From Alentia gelatinosa (taxonomy: Eukaryota > Annelida > Polychaeta > Phyllodocida > Polynoidae), in the NCBI GenBank assembly GCA_950022655.1, contig OX465584.1:64482841-64546840 (forward strand): a stretch of 64,000 nucleotides of DNA, in the 5' to 3' direction. A program made the translations under genes and the position numbers. Below, piece by piece: positions 31,759 to 43,194 of this stretch; within the stretch, counting starts at the first letter, position 1, and each line of letters opens with the position of its first letter. A model generated the notes under the pieces. The model was not told the origin of the DNA. It was given only the letters and a program-made list of their open reading frames with translations, and did no database searches.

Positions 31759-32241
31759 CCCTGTCCCTGCAGCATTCAATTCACCTGCTCACTAATACAC
31801 CGCAGGCATTGCATGCATAAATGACCCTTATTTCTCCATTTATTAGACTTTGTACATAAGTATCAATGATGTCCCTAAGATGCCTGGAGGCATCTTCCTG
31901 CCATAGCCAGGGGAATACCTGGAGGCATCTTCCTGCCATAGCCAGGGGAATGCCTGGAGGCATCTTCCTGCAATAGCCAGTTAAATGCCTGGAGGCATCA
32001 TGCTGCCATAGCCAGGGGAATGCCTGGAGGCATCATGCTGCAGTAGCCAGGGGAATGCCTGGACACATCGTGCCTGGAGGCATCATGCTGCTGTAGGCAG
32101 GAGAATACCTGGAGGCATCATGCTGCCATAGCCAGGGAAATGCCTGGAGGCATCATGCTGCCATATCCAGGGGAATGCCTGGAGGCATCATTCTGCCATA
32201 TCCAGGGGAATGCCTGGAGGCATCATGCTGCTGTTTAAGGG
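31759..32241. mobile_element. piggyBac-like derivative filled with a 36-bp minisatellite
   Basis: Exact TTAA on both sides (31755-31758, 32242-32245); ends CCCTGTCCCTGCAGCAT and (reverse complement) CCCTTAAACAGCAGCAT. The inside (31860-32230) is ~11 units of TGCCTGGAGGCATCATGCTG plus CCATAGCCAGGGGAA, an expanded form of the sub-terminal GCCTNAAGGCATCAT motif of the parent family. Confidence 0.7.
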
Positions 32242-32245
32242 TTAA

Positions 32246-32720
32246 TAATCTAGGTGTGTATATCATTAAGCGATAACCCTTGTACCTCGTACAAGGGTTA
32301 TGTTTAATGATATTCAAGTTTGTTCACTAAGTCAGTATTAGCCGTCCATAAGGTCATTCATAAGTATTGAATCCCCTGTATTGAAGTCCCTGGGTCCCTA
32401 TGGCACACAGAAAAGGATATTCATGTACGAGCTTATATTATTAAACAGGCCCCAGATTCACTCTTTGTAGAATTTTCTAATGTTGAGAATTTTCTAATAT
32501 TGCGATTTTTCTTTAAACTAACTCTAAAATCCTGCATAAATGGAGAAAAAAGAGTGAGATTATTGATGGCCCCCGACACCCGGACCTGGTAGTTTGTGAT
32601 CGCTACTTTACTGAATTACAATCTTACCAGCAATGAGGCAATTTGATGAAAAAGAATCTAATGGTAGGGGGCATACACGGTTCTGGGGTTAACGTAGTAC
32701 ATTTGAACATTGGTAATTTA
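32246..32720. repeat. Paralog of the flanks of 31329-31666
   Basis: 32265-32455 (TAATGATATTCAAGTTTGTT, TCATAAGTATTGAATCCC, then CACACAGAAAAGGATATTCA, AAACAGGCCCC) matches 31170-31260 joined to 31690-31752, without the MITE in between. The rest is AT-rich and featureless. Confidence 0.5.
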
Positions 32721-32833
32721 AAGGCATATTGGACAATTTGGCTTGAAACTTTAACCTATGTTATTCTCCTGATAATTGAATATGATGAGCTCAGAGTGTT
32801 GTGGAGCACATATCTAACTTAAAAATTACAATA

Positions 32834-33285
32834 CTAGTTTTTAATTTAGAGATCAATATCATGATAATTTTATAATAGAATATGTAGAAATTCTCAAAAG
32901 TTGTTTTCACCCATGTTATATTTTTTTAAACTTTCACAGAATATAGTAGAAGTATAATACTACTTATTTAGGTTTTAAAACAATATTGTTCAATGCATTT
33001 CCTATGTAAATCAAACAAATGTTAATTGGCCTATTTTACCTATTAAGATTTTCACCGTGCTAGTTTTTGATTTAGAGATCAATAGTATGATAATTTTATA
33101 ATAGAATATGTAGAAATTCTCAAAAGTTGTTTTCACCCATGTTATGTTTTTTTAAAACTTTCACAGAATATAGTAGAAGTATAATACTACTTATTTAGGT
33201 TTTAAAACAATATTGTTCAGTACATTTCCTATCTAAATCAAGCAAATGTAAATTGGCCTATTTTACCTATTAAGATTGTGTAGCA
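32834..33285. repeat. 226-bp tandem duplication
   Basis: CTAGTTTTTAATTTAGAGATC at 32834 and CTAGTTTTTGATTTAGAGAT at 33060 start two copies about 95% alike; AT-rich, containing paired TAATACTACTTATTTAGG. Confidence 0.85.
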
Positions 33286-33289
33286 GTCT

Positions 33290-33812
33290 CTAGCCTCCTA
33301 AGGTTTACCCACCCTTGGAAATATCAAATCTATTGTGGTGATGTGTGATGTCACCCTATGAGAACAACATAGGTCGATTTGGAATGTTTTCAGTATATAT
33401 AGATGACTATATGGCCTAATCACACAAAACCAGATGCGTCAACTTGAATAAAAAAGGATGTTTATTGCTTACAGTTCTTAGTGATCCAGACGGATCACCG
33501 TCACTTATAGTACCTTGACACCGGAGTGCCAAGTAAAGCTGAGGGAACTTATCTACGAGCCGAAGCACATAGACTCGTTCAACCACCGAGAGGGTTCGGA
33601 AAAACCTATTACCTTTATGAGGCTCCAAGGGATTCACTCCTTGCAGAGAGAATGCACAGAGAAGACTTTACAACAACTTTGCCTTATATACAAACCGAGT
33701 TACATAATCTGGGTAGGCCCGCAGCACTTGCGTGCATGGGCTCACCCAAACCACCACACAGCAGGGCACATCCTCTGGTAAAGAGCAAACACACGACCAC
33801 TAGACTGACCAG
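33290..33812. other. Unique stretch with two overlapping plus-strand open frames
   Basis: Frames at 33515-33781 and 33526-33846 both look plausible (e.g. GFGKTYYLYEAPRDSLLAER), so neither is called. TGTGTAGCAGTCTC, a TATATATAG box (~33395) and AATAAA (~33449) give an LTR-like order, but no second LTR or primer-binding site was found. Confidence 0.2.
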
Positions 33813-34389
33813 GCCCCGGTTCACAAGCAAAGTCCAAGTTTATTAAAATTGACTTACAGCCTAATTGACTTCAAGTCCAAGTCAATTTCCTTGAGATCGA
33901 GTTCACAAGCGAAGCCAATTACAAGTCAAGCTAAAAGAAGGTTCGAAATCCCAAGTCTAATAGACAGTAGACTTGAGAAGTCAAGTCAATTAATTCTGAT
34001 ACCAAAAATCACCACTGGAGAGAAATACAATCAATAATACTGTTCTAATCACATTATTTTTTTTGAATATCATGATTAGTAAATAAGGCACATAATTTCC
34101 ATAATCTACAACAGTTAACATGGATTGTGGATTTCAAATCCGACAAGGACGCTTGTAGTTATCCAAATCGTATGTGGAAATCAGACTTAAAATACACGTT
34201 AAATAGGCGATATCTTCACCTCAAAAGGTGAAGAGCTCCATATTTATTTTACTTCACCAAGTGAATTAGGGAATTGACTTGAACTTTGCTTATGAACCCA
34301 AATGAAGTCAATTTCGGAAATTGACTTCGCCAAGTCAATTATAATTGACTTCATTTCTATTTGACTTGACTTTGTTTGTGAACTGGGCT
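33813..34389. mobile_element. TIR element, CCCGGTTCACAAGCAAAGTC ends
   Basis: Left CCCCGGTTCACAAGCAAAGT and right (reverse complement) AGCCCAGTTCACAAACAAAG. Inner sequence is built from AATTGACTT/AAGTCAATT repeats in both orientations, giving dense self-pairing. No ORF with homology. Confidence 0.75.
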
Positions 34390-34399
34390 CAGACCCCTA

Positions 34400-34540
34400 G
34401 AATTAGATAAACTGGGCAATATGTTAAATTTACCAACTAATTAGAATGAATCCCAAGAAACCAATTCTTACTGGTAATTGACATTATTCAAAATCACCAG
34501 ATGGCGCCACCGTGAATTGTAGGACGTGCCTTTAAATACA
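34400..34540 (-). repeat. Copy of the TTTAAAGGCATG element end
   Basis: Reverse complement of 14215-14310 (AGAATGAATCCCAAGAAA, CACCGTGAATTGTAGGACGT). 34541-35430 that follows holds short frames without support and an A-run at 35130-35146. Confidence 0.65.
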
Positions 34541-35434
34541 ATCATACTCGTCCACCCGACGGACGAAATAATACGTTCTGGTTCAACGCGTAGTCAACGT
34601 ATTGCGGTTTCTAAGGCAGCTGGATAGGAGTTCCAGAGTTCACGAAGGTAAATCTGACAAGTTGATCATTTCTCAAATAACCGGACCTTACTTAGGACCC
34701 CATGAGGCATTCAAACAGAGAAGTCAATTCTCTTTCTCATTTGTAAACTCGTACCTTGTTAGACCGAGCCTTGCTGTACAAAGCTAAACGAGTTTGTGGA
34801 TTGATGATTATCTGTATTTGATCTATCGGCTGACTATCCTCTGGTATTCACTATCTATCTGGTATGCGGTACTTATCATAAAAGATATAAACTCCTCTGA
34901 TACAAATTGTAAAATGAATAGGGAGTAATTGTTCCAATCTAGAAACCTTTTCGGGATTTGGGGGTATTTATTTTTTTTACCGTAAGAGTCAACAAGCCCT
35001 TCTTACTGCAGCCAAAGGTAAAATGATACAGAAATAAAAAGAGGGAGTTGTTGAAATGCGTGCGACCAGAGAAATATGCACCTCACGTTCGCCAATTGGA
35101 TAATGGCTCTTTTGTTTTAGAACTTAAAAAAAAAAAAAAAAAAAATTGGATGAGCCCCTCAAGTGGTTGACAGGTAAAGTGGGCCGCAGTAGAAAGCTAG
35201 CATCGTTTTGTTCACTGAGTGTATTTTTGTCCTCTCTTTGCCTCGGCTTAGAGAAACACAATATTTATCTGTGTTGGAGTGAAAGTGGATCCTTTTTAAA
35301 CATTCTGGTGGCCACGTCTCAGACATGCCGAGGGGTGGCTCAACAGTTCGGCTTATTGAAACTTTAAAAAGCACAATCGAATGTCCAATTTTACTATCAA
35401 GATATCGTTGAGTATTCAACGGATAGAATGTATG

Positions 35435-36170
35435 GTACGAATACTGTATGCTACAAATACTGTATGCCACAAATACTGTATGCTACAAATACTCTACGCT
35501 ACAATTATTATATACCCATGCAGTATATTTGATAATTACATACTCATACTGCTGCTCCCTATGTAGTATAAGTTGTATACTTAACCCTGTGCAGTACACT
35601 GTTATACTGCAGACATTGAAACATTGGCAATGTGTGGACTTACATGCTGCCATGTATTCTATCCAATATATGGTAAGATTTGATTAATTTTGGGTATACA
35701 ATAAATATAGAACCACCCACCATGCTTGTACATGCTACAAAACTCGATGTGAATTGATGTTATTGATGGAACTTGGCCTGGGCCTTGTCCCTTAAATAAT
35801 AACAATTCCCCATCTCGTTTTGTAGCATGTACGGCAGGGTTAGGTCGTGGTACATAAATACTGTACGCTACAAATACTGTGTGCAACAAATACTATATGC
35901 TACAAATACTGTATGCTACAAATACTGTATGCTACAAATACTGTATGCTACAAATACTGCATGCTACAAAGACTGTATGCTACAAATACTGTACGCTACA
36001 AATACTGTACGCTACAAATACTGTACGCTACAAATACATACACAATAATAGTTTTGTGTAGTTACGAATACTGTATGCTACGAATACTATACACTTCAAA
36101 TACTGTACGCTACAAATACTGTACGCTACAAATACTGTACGCTACGAATACTGTACGCTACGAATACACT
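35435..36170. repeat. 16-bp minisatellite on both sides of a palindromic MITE
   Basis: TACTGTATGCTACAAA units lie at 35440-35505 and 35858-36165. Between them is a palindromic element (35510-35845) with CCATGCTTGTACATGCTACA / TTTTGTAGCATGTACGGCAG arms. The unit's GTATGCTACAAA resembles the arm GTACATGCTACAAAA, so the array probably grew from the element's arm. Confidence 0.8.
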
Positions 36171-36339
36171 ATACTAGATAAGACATCATATCATAGACTC
36201 ATAGTTTGTGTTACCGGATTAACACTTGGAGCCTTTTTAATAATCTCAGGTCATATAAAAGACCCTTTTCTGTATGCGAAGGAGACCAAGCGACGATGTG
36301 GGTCAACTTTACGAGGTGCAGAAAAGCGATCTTGATTAT

Positions 36340-37432
36340 TCAATGAATCCTGGCTTATTGAAACGTAGTCATGAAGATTTGTGCTTAGCGCTACTGGCTG
36401 AACACTCTGAACAGTCGGGCTTATTAAAACACCTTCTTGTAGACTCGTCGTTAAGGCTACTGGCTGAACAGTCGGGCTTATTTAAACATCACCTTGTAGG
36501 TTCCTAGTTAAGGCTACTGGCTGAACACTCTGGCATATTGAAACATAATTTTGTAGACTCATAGTTAAAGCTACTGGTTGGACAGTCGGACTTATTAAAA
36601 TATCACCTTTTAAATATCACTGGCTACTGGCTGAACACTATCGATTCCTAGTTAAGACTACTGGCTGGACAGTCGAGCTCATTGAAACATCATCTTGTAG
36701 ACTCGTCGTTAAGGCTACTGGCTGGACAGTCGGGCTTATTTAAACATCATCTTGTAGACTCGTAGTTAAGGCTACTGGCTGAACAGTCTGGCTTATTTAA
36801 ACATCACCTTGTAGATTTGTCGTTAAGGCTACTGGCTGAACAGTCGGGCTTATTTAAACATCACCTTGTAGACTTGAGGTCAAAGCTATTGGCTTGACAG
36901 TCGGGCTTATTTGAACATCATCTTGTAGACTCCTAGTTAAAGCTACTGGCTGGACAGTCGGGCTTATTTGAACACCATCTTGTAGACGCGTAGTTAAAGT
37001 TACCGGCTGGACAGTCGGGCTTATTTAAACATCACCTTGTAGACTCACAGTTAAGGCTACTGGCTGAACAGTCGGGCTTATTGAAACATCACCTTGTAGA
37101 CTTGCCGTTAAGGCTACTGGTTGAACAGTCGGGCTTATTTAAACATCACCTTGTAGATTTGTCGTTAAGGCTACTGGCTGGACAGTCGGGCTTATTTAAA
37201 CATCATCTTGTAGACTCCTAGTTAAAGTTACTGGCTGGACAGTCGGGCTTATTTAAACACCATCTTGTAGACTCGTTGTTAAGACTACTGGCTGGACAGT
37301 CGACTTATTTAAACGCCATCTAGTAGACTCGTCGTTAAGACTACTGGCTGAACAGTCTGGCTTATTTAAACATCACCTTGTAGACGGGTAGTTAAGACTA
37401 CTGGCTGGACAGTCGGACTTAAAGGCTTTGAG
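36340..37432. repeat. 57-bp minisatellite (GGCTACTGGCTGAACAGTCG)
   Basis: About 19 units, rest of unit GGCTTATTTAAACATCACCT TGTAGACTCGTCGTTAA read across the gap. One related block (GTGGCTCAACAGTTCGGCTT) lies outside at 35336. Confidence 0.9.
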
Positions 37433-37439
37433 TTGATGC

Positions 37440-38722
37440 AGGTGTACAATCCGGTGCTGCAGAGTTGATATGAGAAGAGGAAGTTGTACAATCTGGTGCT
37501 GTAGAGTTAATACGAGTAGAGAGAGGTGTACAATCTGGTGGTGTAGGGTTAATACGAGTAGAGAGAGGTGCACAATCTGGTGCCGTAGAGTTAATACGAG
37601 TAGAGAGAGGTGCACAATCTGGTGTTGTAGAGTTAATACGAGTAGAGAGAGGTGTACAATCTGGTGCCGTAGAGTTAATACGAGTAGAGAGAGGTGCACA
37701 ATCTTGTGCTGTAGGGTTAATACGAGTAGAGAGAGGTGCACAATCTGGTGGTGTAGGGTTAATACGAGTAGAGAGAAGTGTAAATCTGGTGATGTAGATT
37801 TAATACGAGTAGAGAGAGGTGCACAATCTGGTGCTGTAGGGTTAATACGAGTAGAGAGAGGTGCACAATCTGGTGCCGTAGAGTTAATACGAGTAGAGAG
37901 AGGTGCACAATCTGGTGATGTAGATTTAATACGAGTAGAGAGAGGTGCACAATCTGGTGATGTAGAGTTAATACGAGTAGAGAGAGGTGCACAATCTGGT
38001 GGTGTAGAGTTAATACGAGTAAAGGGAGGGGCACAATCTGGTGTTGTAGAGTTAATACGAGTAGAGAGAGGTGCACAATCTGGTGGTGTAGAGTTAATAC
38101 GAGTAGAGAGAGGTGCACATTCTGGTGGTGTAGAGTTAATACGAGTAAAGGGAGGTGCACAATCTGGTGGTGTAGAGTTAATACGAGTAGAGAGAGGTGC
38201 ACAATCTGGTGGTGTAGAGTTAATACGAGTAAAGGGAGGTGCACAATCTGGTGGTGTAGAGTTAATACGAGTAAAGGGAGGTGCACAATCTGGTGGTGTA
38301 GGGTTAATACGAGTAGAGAGAGGTGCACAATCTGGTGGTGTAGAGTTAATGCAGTAGAGAGAGGTGCACAATCTGGTGTTGTAGAGTTAATACGAGTAGA
38401 GAGAGGTGCACAATCTGGTGCTGTAGGGTTAATACGAGTAGAGAGAGGTGCACAATCTGGTGTTGTAGAGTTAATACGAGTAGAGAGAGGTGCACAATCT
38501 GGTGGTGTAGAGTTAATACGAGTAAAGGGAGGTGCACAATCTGGTGGTGTAGAGTTAATACAGTAGAGAGAGGTGTACAATCTGGTGATGTAGAGTTAAT
38601 ACAGTAGAGAGAGGTGCACAATCTGGTGATGTAGAGTTAATACGAGTAGAGAGAGGTGCACAATCTGGTGGTGTAGAGTTAATACGAGTAGAGAGAGGTG
38701 TAAATGTGGTACTACAGAGTTA
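37440..38722. repeat. 42-bp minisatellite (GTTAATACGAGTAGAGAGAG)
   Basis: About 30 units, rest GTGCACAATCTGGTGGTGTAGA. Because 42 is divisible by three, open frames of 332, 295 and 273 codons appear on both strands with repeat peptides; none is a gene. Variation is concentrated at the GTG[GCT]TGTAG and GAGAGAG/AAGGGAG positions. Confidence 0.92.
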
Positions 38723-38731
38723 ATACAACTA

Positions 38732-38831
38732 CAAACCAACGAGCGTGGCGACTGATTGGACAAGGTCTTAAGACCATGATCACAAATAAAGCCGTGATTA
38801 CCTGGCGCCTCGTGTGGTCAACGCTCACCAG
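38732..38831 (+). CDS. Weak candidate exon with a good donor
   Basis: Frame TTNQRAWRLIGQGLKTMITN then KAVITWRLVWSTLT ends at CACCAG|GTGAGG. ACCTGG/CCAGGT inverted repeats overlap it, so it may be non-coding. No acceptor chosen. Confidence 0.2.
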
Positions 38832-39023
38832 GTGAGGGTTGGAGAATGCCAGGAGGACTGACCACATACAAGGTACACACAGACCACATATAAGGTACAC
38901 ACAGACCACACACAGACTGTAGGAGGCACCAATACTTTACTATATTAGCCTTATACCAGTTCTACATTACAACAACTCCAGATAGGTCACCAGACCACAC
39001 CAGACAGTCTCATACGCCAATAC

Positions 39024-39422
39024 ATAGACAATAATCGATGGTTTTGTGGACAGGCGGCCGTAAACCACGAGAGGTTGATGCGTAGTAATACACGAGCGCT
39101 AGCGAGTATATTACGACGTCAACCTCGAGTGATTTACAGAGCCGCCTCTCCACAAAATCATCGTTTATTGCATTTATTATCCATTTATTATTTTAAATTA
39201 AACCCAGTAATTGCCATATTAAAGGTATAACAAAGGGACTATTTCTTTGCCCTATAGCAAAAGGGACTATTTTTCCCATATACCATGGTTTTGAGGCCGT
39301 ATACCACAGGTTTGAATCCGTATACCACAGTTATGGTATCTGACAGGTTGTATACAATGGGTTGTGGTTTACTGAGTCCCCATACATTTTCAATGGGGGC
39401 TTTGTATACGATGGATAATAAA
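39024..39422. mobile_element. Palindromic MITE, CGATGGTTTTG family, copy 3
   Basis: TAGACAATAATCGATGGTTT hairpin, CCGTATACCACAGG repeats and ATGGATAATAAAG end as in 23026-23420. Confidence 0.8.
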
Positions 39423-39494
39423 GTCCCCTATCAGCCTTATACCAGTACTACACCAAGATTACACCCCATATAGAGAGGTAAAGGCACGTCTCCA

Positions 39495-40312
39495 TTGGCC
39501 GGTTCCCCGTCACCGATCTGCAGTCAGGAACCACTGACGCACTTTTGGCACTGCTGACCCAAAATCGGTCAATGGAAACAACCCAGCTCGTTAAGTGACC
39601 CATGACTTTTTCTGCTTAGATTATGCAATGTTGCACCACCATGGATTTCTGAAAGTCTATAAATTGTTACCACTGAGTGAAAACTTGGTCATCGAGTGAA
39701 AACTATTACCCTCACCAATTATTTGATACTGACGCACAGTCAGTGGTACCACCGACAGACTTATAGGAGAATTCAAAAAATCTCCGCCGTTTTCGTCGGC
39801 CAATGGTAACAGGCCTTAAGGGGACCTAAAAAAATCTCCGCCGTTTTCGTCGGCCAATGGAAACAGGCCTTTAGGAGAACTAAAAAAATCTCCGCCGTTT
39901 TCGTCGGCCAATGGAAACAGGCCTTAAGGGGACCTAAAAAAATCTCCGCCGTTTTCGTCGGCCAATGGGAACAAGCCTTAAGGGGACCTAAAAAAATCTC
40001 CGCCGTTTTCGTCGGCCAATGGAAACAGGCCTTTAGGAGAACTCAAAAAATCTCCGCCGATTTCGTCGGCCAATGGAAAAAGGCCTTTAAGAGAACTCAA
40101 AAAATCTCCGCCGTTTTCGTCGGCCAATGGAAACAGGCCTTAAGGGGACCTAAATAAATCTCCGCCATTTTCGTCGGCCAATGGAAACAGGCCTTTAAGA
40201 AAACTCAAAAAATCTCCGCCGTTTTCGTCGGCCAATGGAAACAGGCCTTAAGGGGACCTAAAAAAATCTCCGCCGTTTTCGTCGGCCAATGGAAACAGGC
40301 TTTATGTATACA
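39495..40312. mobile_element. CCATTGGCCGA-family MITE with ~54-bp terminal minisatellite
   Basis: Left end TCTCCATTGGCCGGTTCCCC and family blocks GATCTGCAGTCAGGAACCAC and TTATGCAATGTTGCACCACC; from 39775 the right terminus (CCGTTTTCGTCGGCCAATGG AAACAGGCCTT...) is repeated ~10 times, alternating AAGGGGACCTAAAAAAATCT and TTTAGGAGAACTCAAAAAAT versions. The unit includes the TIR itself. Confidence 0.8.
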
Positions 40313-40513
40313 TGTATAGAGCGTTACGGCGTGCGCTGTGGTGCAGCCTGGCAATGCCTGCTACTGGCTTAATGCGTTCTGCGTACAACTCTTATACGTC
40401 CTGTGAGTATTGAGCAATGTGGATCATGTCGGAATACCTCGTACACCATAGTGGCTGGTGAATATCACTGATAGCAGCAGAAATAATCATTAATTCATAT
40501 ATTCTCTGACCAG

Positions 40514-40621
40514 AAGGTGCAGTTTGTATATGGAGAAGTGATCTACAAGAACAGCACATCAGGAGAAAAGGTCTGCGATGTCACCTCAAACACACATATA
40601 TGTACAAAGTGGAAACCATGA
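40514..40621 (+). CDS. Candidate terminal exon, Cys/Lys-rich
   Basis: Strong acceptor (ATATATTCTCTGACCAG|AAG) followed by 35 codons, KVQFVYGEVIYKNSTSGEKV then CDVTSNTHICTKWKP, to TGA 40621. An N-glycosylation sequon (NST) and two Cys hint at an extracellular part. Surrounding sequence is unique. No poly(A) signal close by; family not recognised. Confidence 0.4.
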   Translation, partial: KVQFVYGEVIYKNSTSGEKVCDVTSNTHICTKWKP

Positions 40622-40984
40622 AAACTTGACTGGATATAGACTCGAACACCAATGGATCTACTATACAGGACTATATGGTATATATAGGACATGTATGGTG
40701 TAAATATGTGAAAGTCATTGTGCAAGCATTGGAAGATCTGTCCTATCTGACAGAACTGGCCGGAATTTAAAAAAAACAACAGATTACGGAATACTTGGAA
40801 TTACGGTTTACTGAGGAGTGGAGGTTACGGTGAACTACTTCGTATACTGTGCGCAGAGTTTGTTGCTGTATGTGTTGTTGTGTAATCGGATCTGCTGATG
40901 GGATTTCTGAGTCCTACACACCATACACAGAGACTGTAAGACAGAGAAGTACATGTACATGATTTATGGCATTATTTAAATGAG

Positions 40985-41890
40985 ATAATTATTAAATATT
41001 CACAGCGTATATCTGGAGTACATTATTACGCATATATCAGGCATAGTGTGTGTATCAAATGGATACCACAATACCAGGCTGCCTGCTTGAATACACACAG
41101 CTAAGTGGGAACAGGGTCAAATATAACAGAGAAACCCATACATGTGCAGGATTTAACTCCTAAAGCGGATTAGATAAGACACATCTAAGACCTGCATAGC
41201 GTATAACTGGAGTATATATTACGCATATATCAGGCATAGTGTATACGCTCCGTATACAAATGGATACCGCGATGCCAGTTGTTGTGAATACATATTACGA
41301 AGCATGAAACAGAGTCAAATCTAAGAAAGAAATACATATATTTGCATGGTTCCAACCCCTATAACGGATTAAGTAAGACACATCGAAAACCTGCATAGCG
41401 TACAACTGGAGTACATCACGCATTTATCAGGAATAGAGTGAACGCTTCTGATTCCGTATACAAATGGATACTGCAATACCAGTTTGTGTGGATGCATATT
41501 ACGAAGCACAAAACTATTAGAGAAAAATCCATACTTGTACATGTTTTCAACCCCAATTCAACAGATTCAGTAAGACACATCTAAAATCTGCATAGTGTAG
41601 AACTGGAGTATATTATACGTATATCAGGCATAGTGTGTATGCAACTGGTTCCATACGAATACGGATACCGCAATGCAACAAAGTGTGAAACAGAGTCAAA
41701 TATAACAGAGAAATCCATACAATTTCCTGGTTCCAACCCCTATAACGGATTAATTAAGACACATCGAAAACCTGCATAGCTTATAACTGGAGTATCTAAA
41801 ACATGCATAGCGTACAACTGGAGTATATATTACGCATATACCAGGCATAGCCTCTACGCTTCTGATTCCGTATACAAATGGATACCAGGC
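40985..41890. repeat. ~197-bp tandem repeat, five copies
   Basis: CTGCATAGCGTATAACTGGA starts recur near 41005, 41200, 41398, 41597 and 41810 with ATTACGCATATATCAGGCAT and CCGTATACAAATGGATACCG in each. Satellite-like length; copies 75-85% alike by eye. Confidence 0.8.
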
Positions 41891-41940
41891 ACAGCAGAGC
41901 GTAAACCGGAGTGGAATATAACGGAGAGAAGAGGAGACTG

Positions 41941-42030
41941 ATGACGATGTGGTACGCGGGTGAGACTGGAGACATGTGGGACGTGGACCTGGTCTCCGTC
42001 CAGTCCTCAGAGGACCAGGCCGAGGACAAG
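41941..42030 (+). CDS. Candidate first coding exon
   Basis: ATG 41941 is the first in frame after an upstream stop (41902); 30 codons MTMWYAGETGDMWDVDLVSV then QSSEDQAEDK end at GACAAG|GTAAGA, a near-consensus donor in phase 0. GC-rich codons contrast with the AT-rich satellite before it. Acidic N-terminus would be cytosolic if exon 43061-43108 follows. Confidence 0.4.
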
Positions 42031-42046
42031 GTAAGACAACAGTAAT

Positions 42047-42469
42047 CCATTCAGTTGACAATGTTAGGCCTGGCGTCCACCTACTACGATAGAAATTCAG
42101 ACCTACCGATATTGCACCGATACAAAAAGCAAATATCTGAGACATATCGGGAAGGTGTAAATCCATTCAGTTGACAATGTTAGGCCTGGCGTCCACCTAC
42201 TATGATAGAAATTCAGACCTACCGATATGGCACCGATACAAAAAGCAAATATCTGAGACATATTGGGAAGGTGCAAAATCGTAGACATATGTCTAGACGT
42301 GCCAATCCACCATGCATTGTAAGGGTTTGTTGCGGTGCCTAATCGCAGAAACGTGGTCAACTGCCCGACCTTCCGACGCGATTTTGATTTTTTATCGGGA
42401 GGTGCATTGTAGACCATATCGGAGCCATATCATAGTAGGTGGACGTAGTAGCTGGACGCTGGGCCTTAA
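42047..42469. mobile_element. TIR element AGGCCTGGCGTCCACC with 116-bp duplication
   Basis: TTAGGCCTGGCGTCCACCTA appears at 42064 and 42180 (116-bp tandem copy); the right end reads GTGGACG...GGACGCTGGGCCTTAA. Short intact copy at 49913-50062. It lies in the intron proposed between 42030 and 43061. 42480-42865 holds a related, more diverged element (GATAGGCTACAAGAGGCTAT, GTCGGGAAGTCAATGG). Confidence 0.7.
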
Positions 42470-43060
42470 GCTTCCGATAGGCTATGATTAGAAATGGCAA
42501 AATTGTAGCCTATCAGGAGGTATTTGGAAGAGGCCTTGAATCCTAGACCTTTGCCATGATCCAATCCGTGAATCATACTCAATGGCTACTTTTAGCTACT
42601 GATAGGCTACAAGAGGCTATGATAGGCTACAAAAAATCCAACATGCTGGATCTTATCGGGAACTCTATGATTGGCGTTTCCAATTGGAGCCTATCTGTGT
42701 CCAATATTTGACTATCGTAGAGTCAATCGTAGAAACATGGTCCACTGCCATGATTTTGTCTGACCTCCCGATGAAATTTTATTCCAGTCGGGAAGTCAAT
42801 GGTAAGGCCTATCAGGACCAGAATCGGTGTTGGTGGGTGCAAGGCTTAACTCAATCAGTCCTTGGGCCTGATGAATAATTTCAGCTTGTATATGAAGGCG
42901 CTTTTCTGTACGTCAACGAGTCCCAGGGACGATGTGGGTCAACTTTATTCAACACGTATGGACGACTTTCCCTCAGCTAGGGCTGTCTTAGTGAAAGAGC
43001 TTGAATGTTCGTAAACAATAACCCTCATATGAGGTCTCCATGTTACCTGTCCTTTCACAG

Positions 43061-43108
43061 GTTTTAGTTTTGGTGTACTTTATTGGATGGACATACCTCC
43101 GTTACCAG
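43061..43108 (+). CDS. Candidate transmembrane exon
   Basis: Acceptor TACCTGTCCTTTCACAG|GTT, 16 codons VLVLVYFIGWTYLRYQ in phase 0, donor TACCAG|GTTTTT (weak). A hydrophobic stretch with flanking Arg would suit a membrane anchor. It is phase-compatible with exon 41941-42030, giving a short acidic N-terminus followed by a membrane span. Inference only. Confidence 0.35.
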
Positions 43109-43194
43109 GTTTTTTAAACTCCCTAGAATGCCACCCTGTTTTTGTGTATTCACTGATACCGCAACACTGGTATTGGTCAGAGAATTTATATGTG

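Noticed and set aside
33290..33530. Solo LTR (TATA box and AATAAA in LTR-like order)
   Set aside because: No paired LTR, primer-binding site or clear target duplication.
37373..38621. Open frames of 332, 295, 273 codons on both strands
   Set aside because: 42-bp period is divisible by three; peptides are pure repeat on both strands.
42684..42878. 64-codon plus frame
   Set aside because: Within a diverged TIR element related to 42047-42469.
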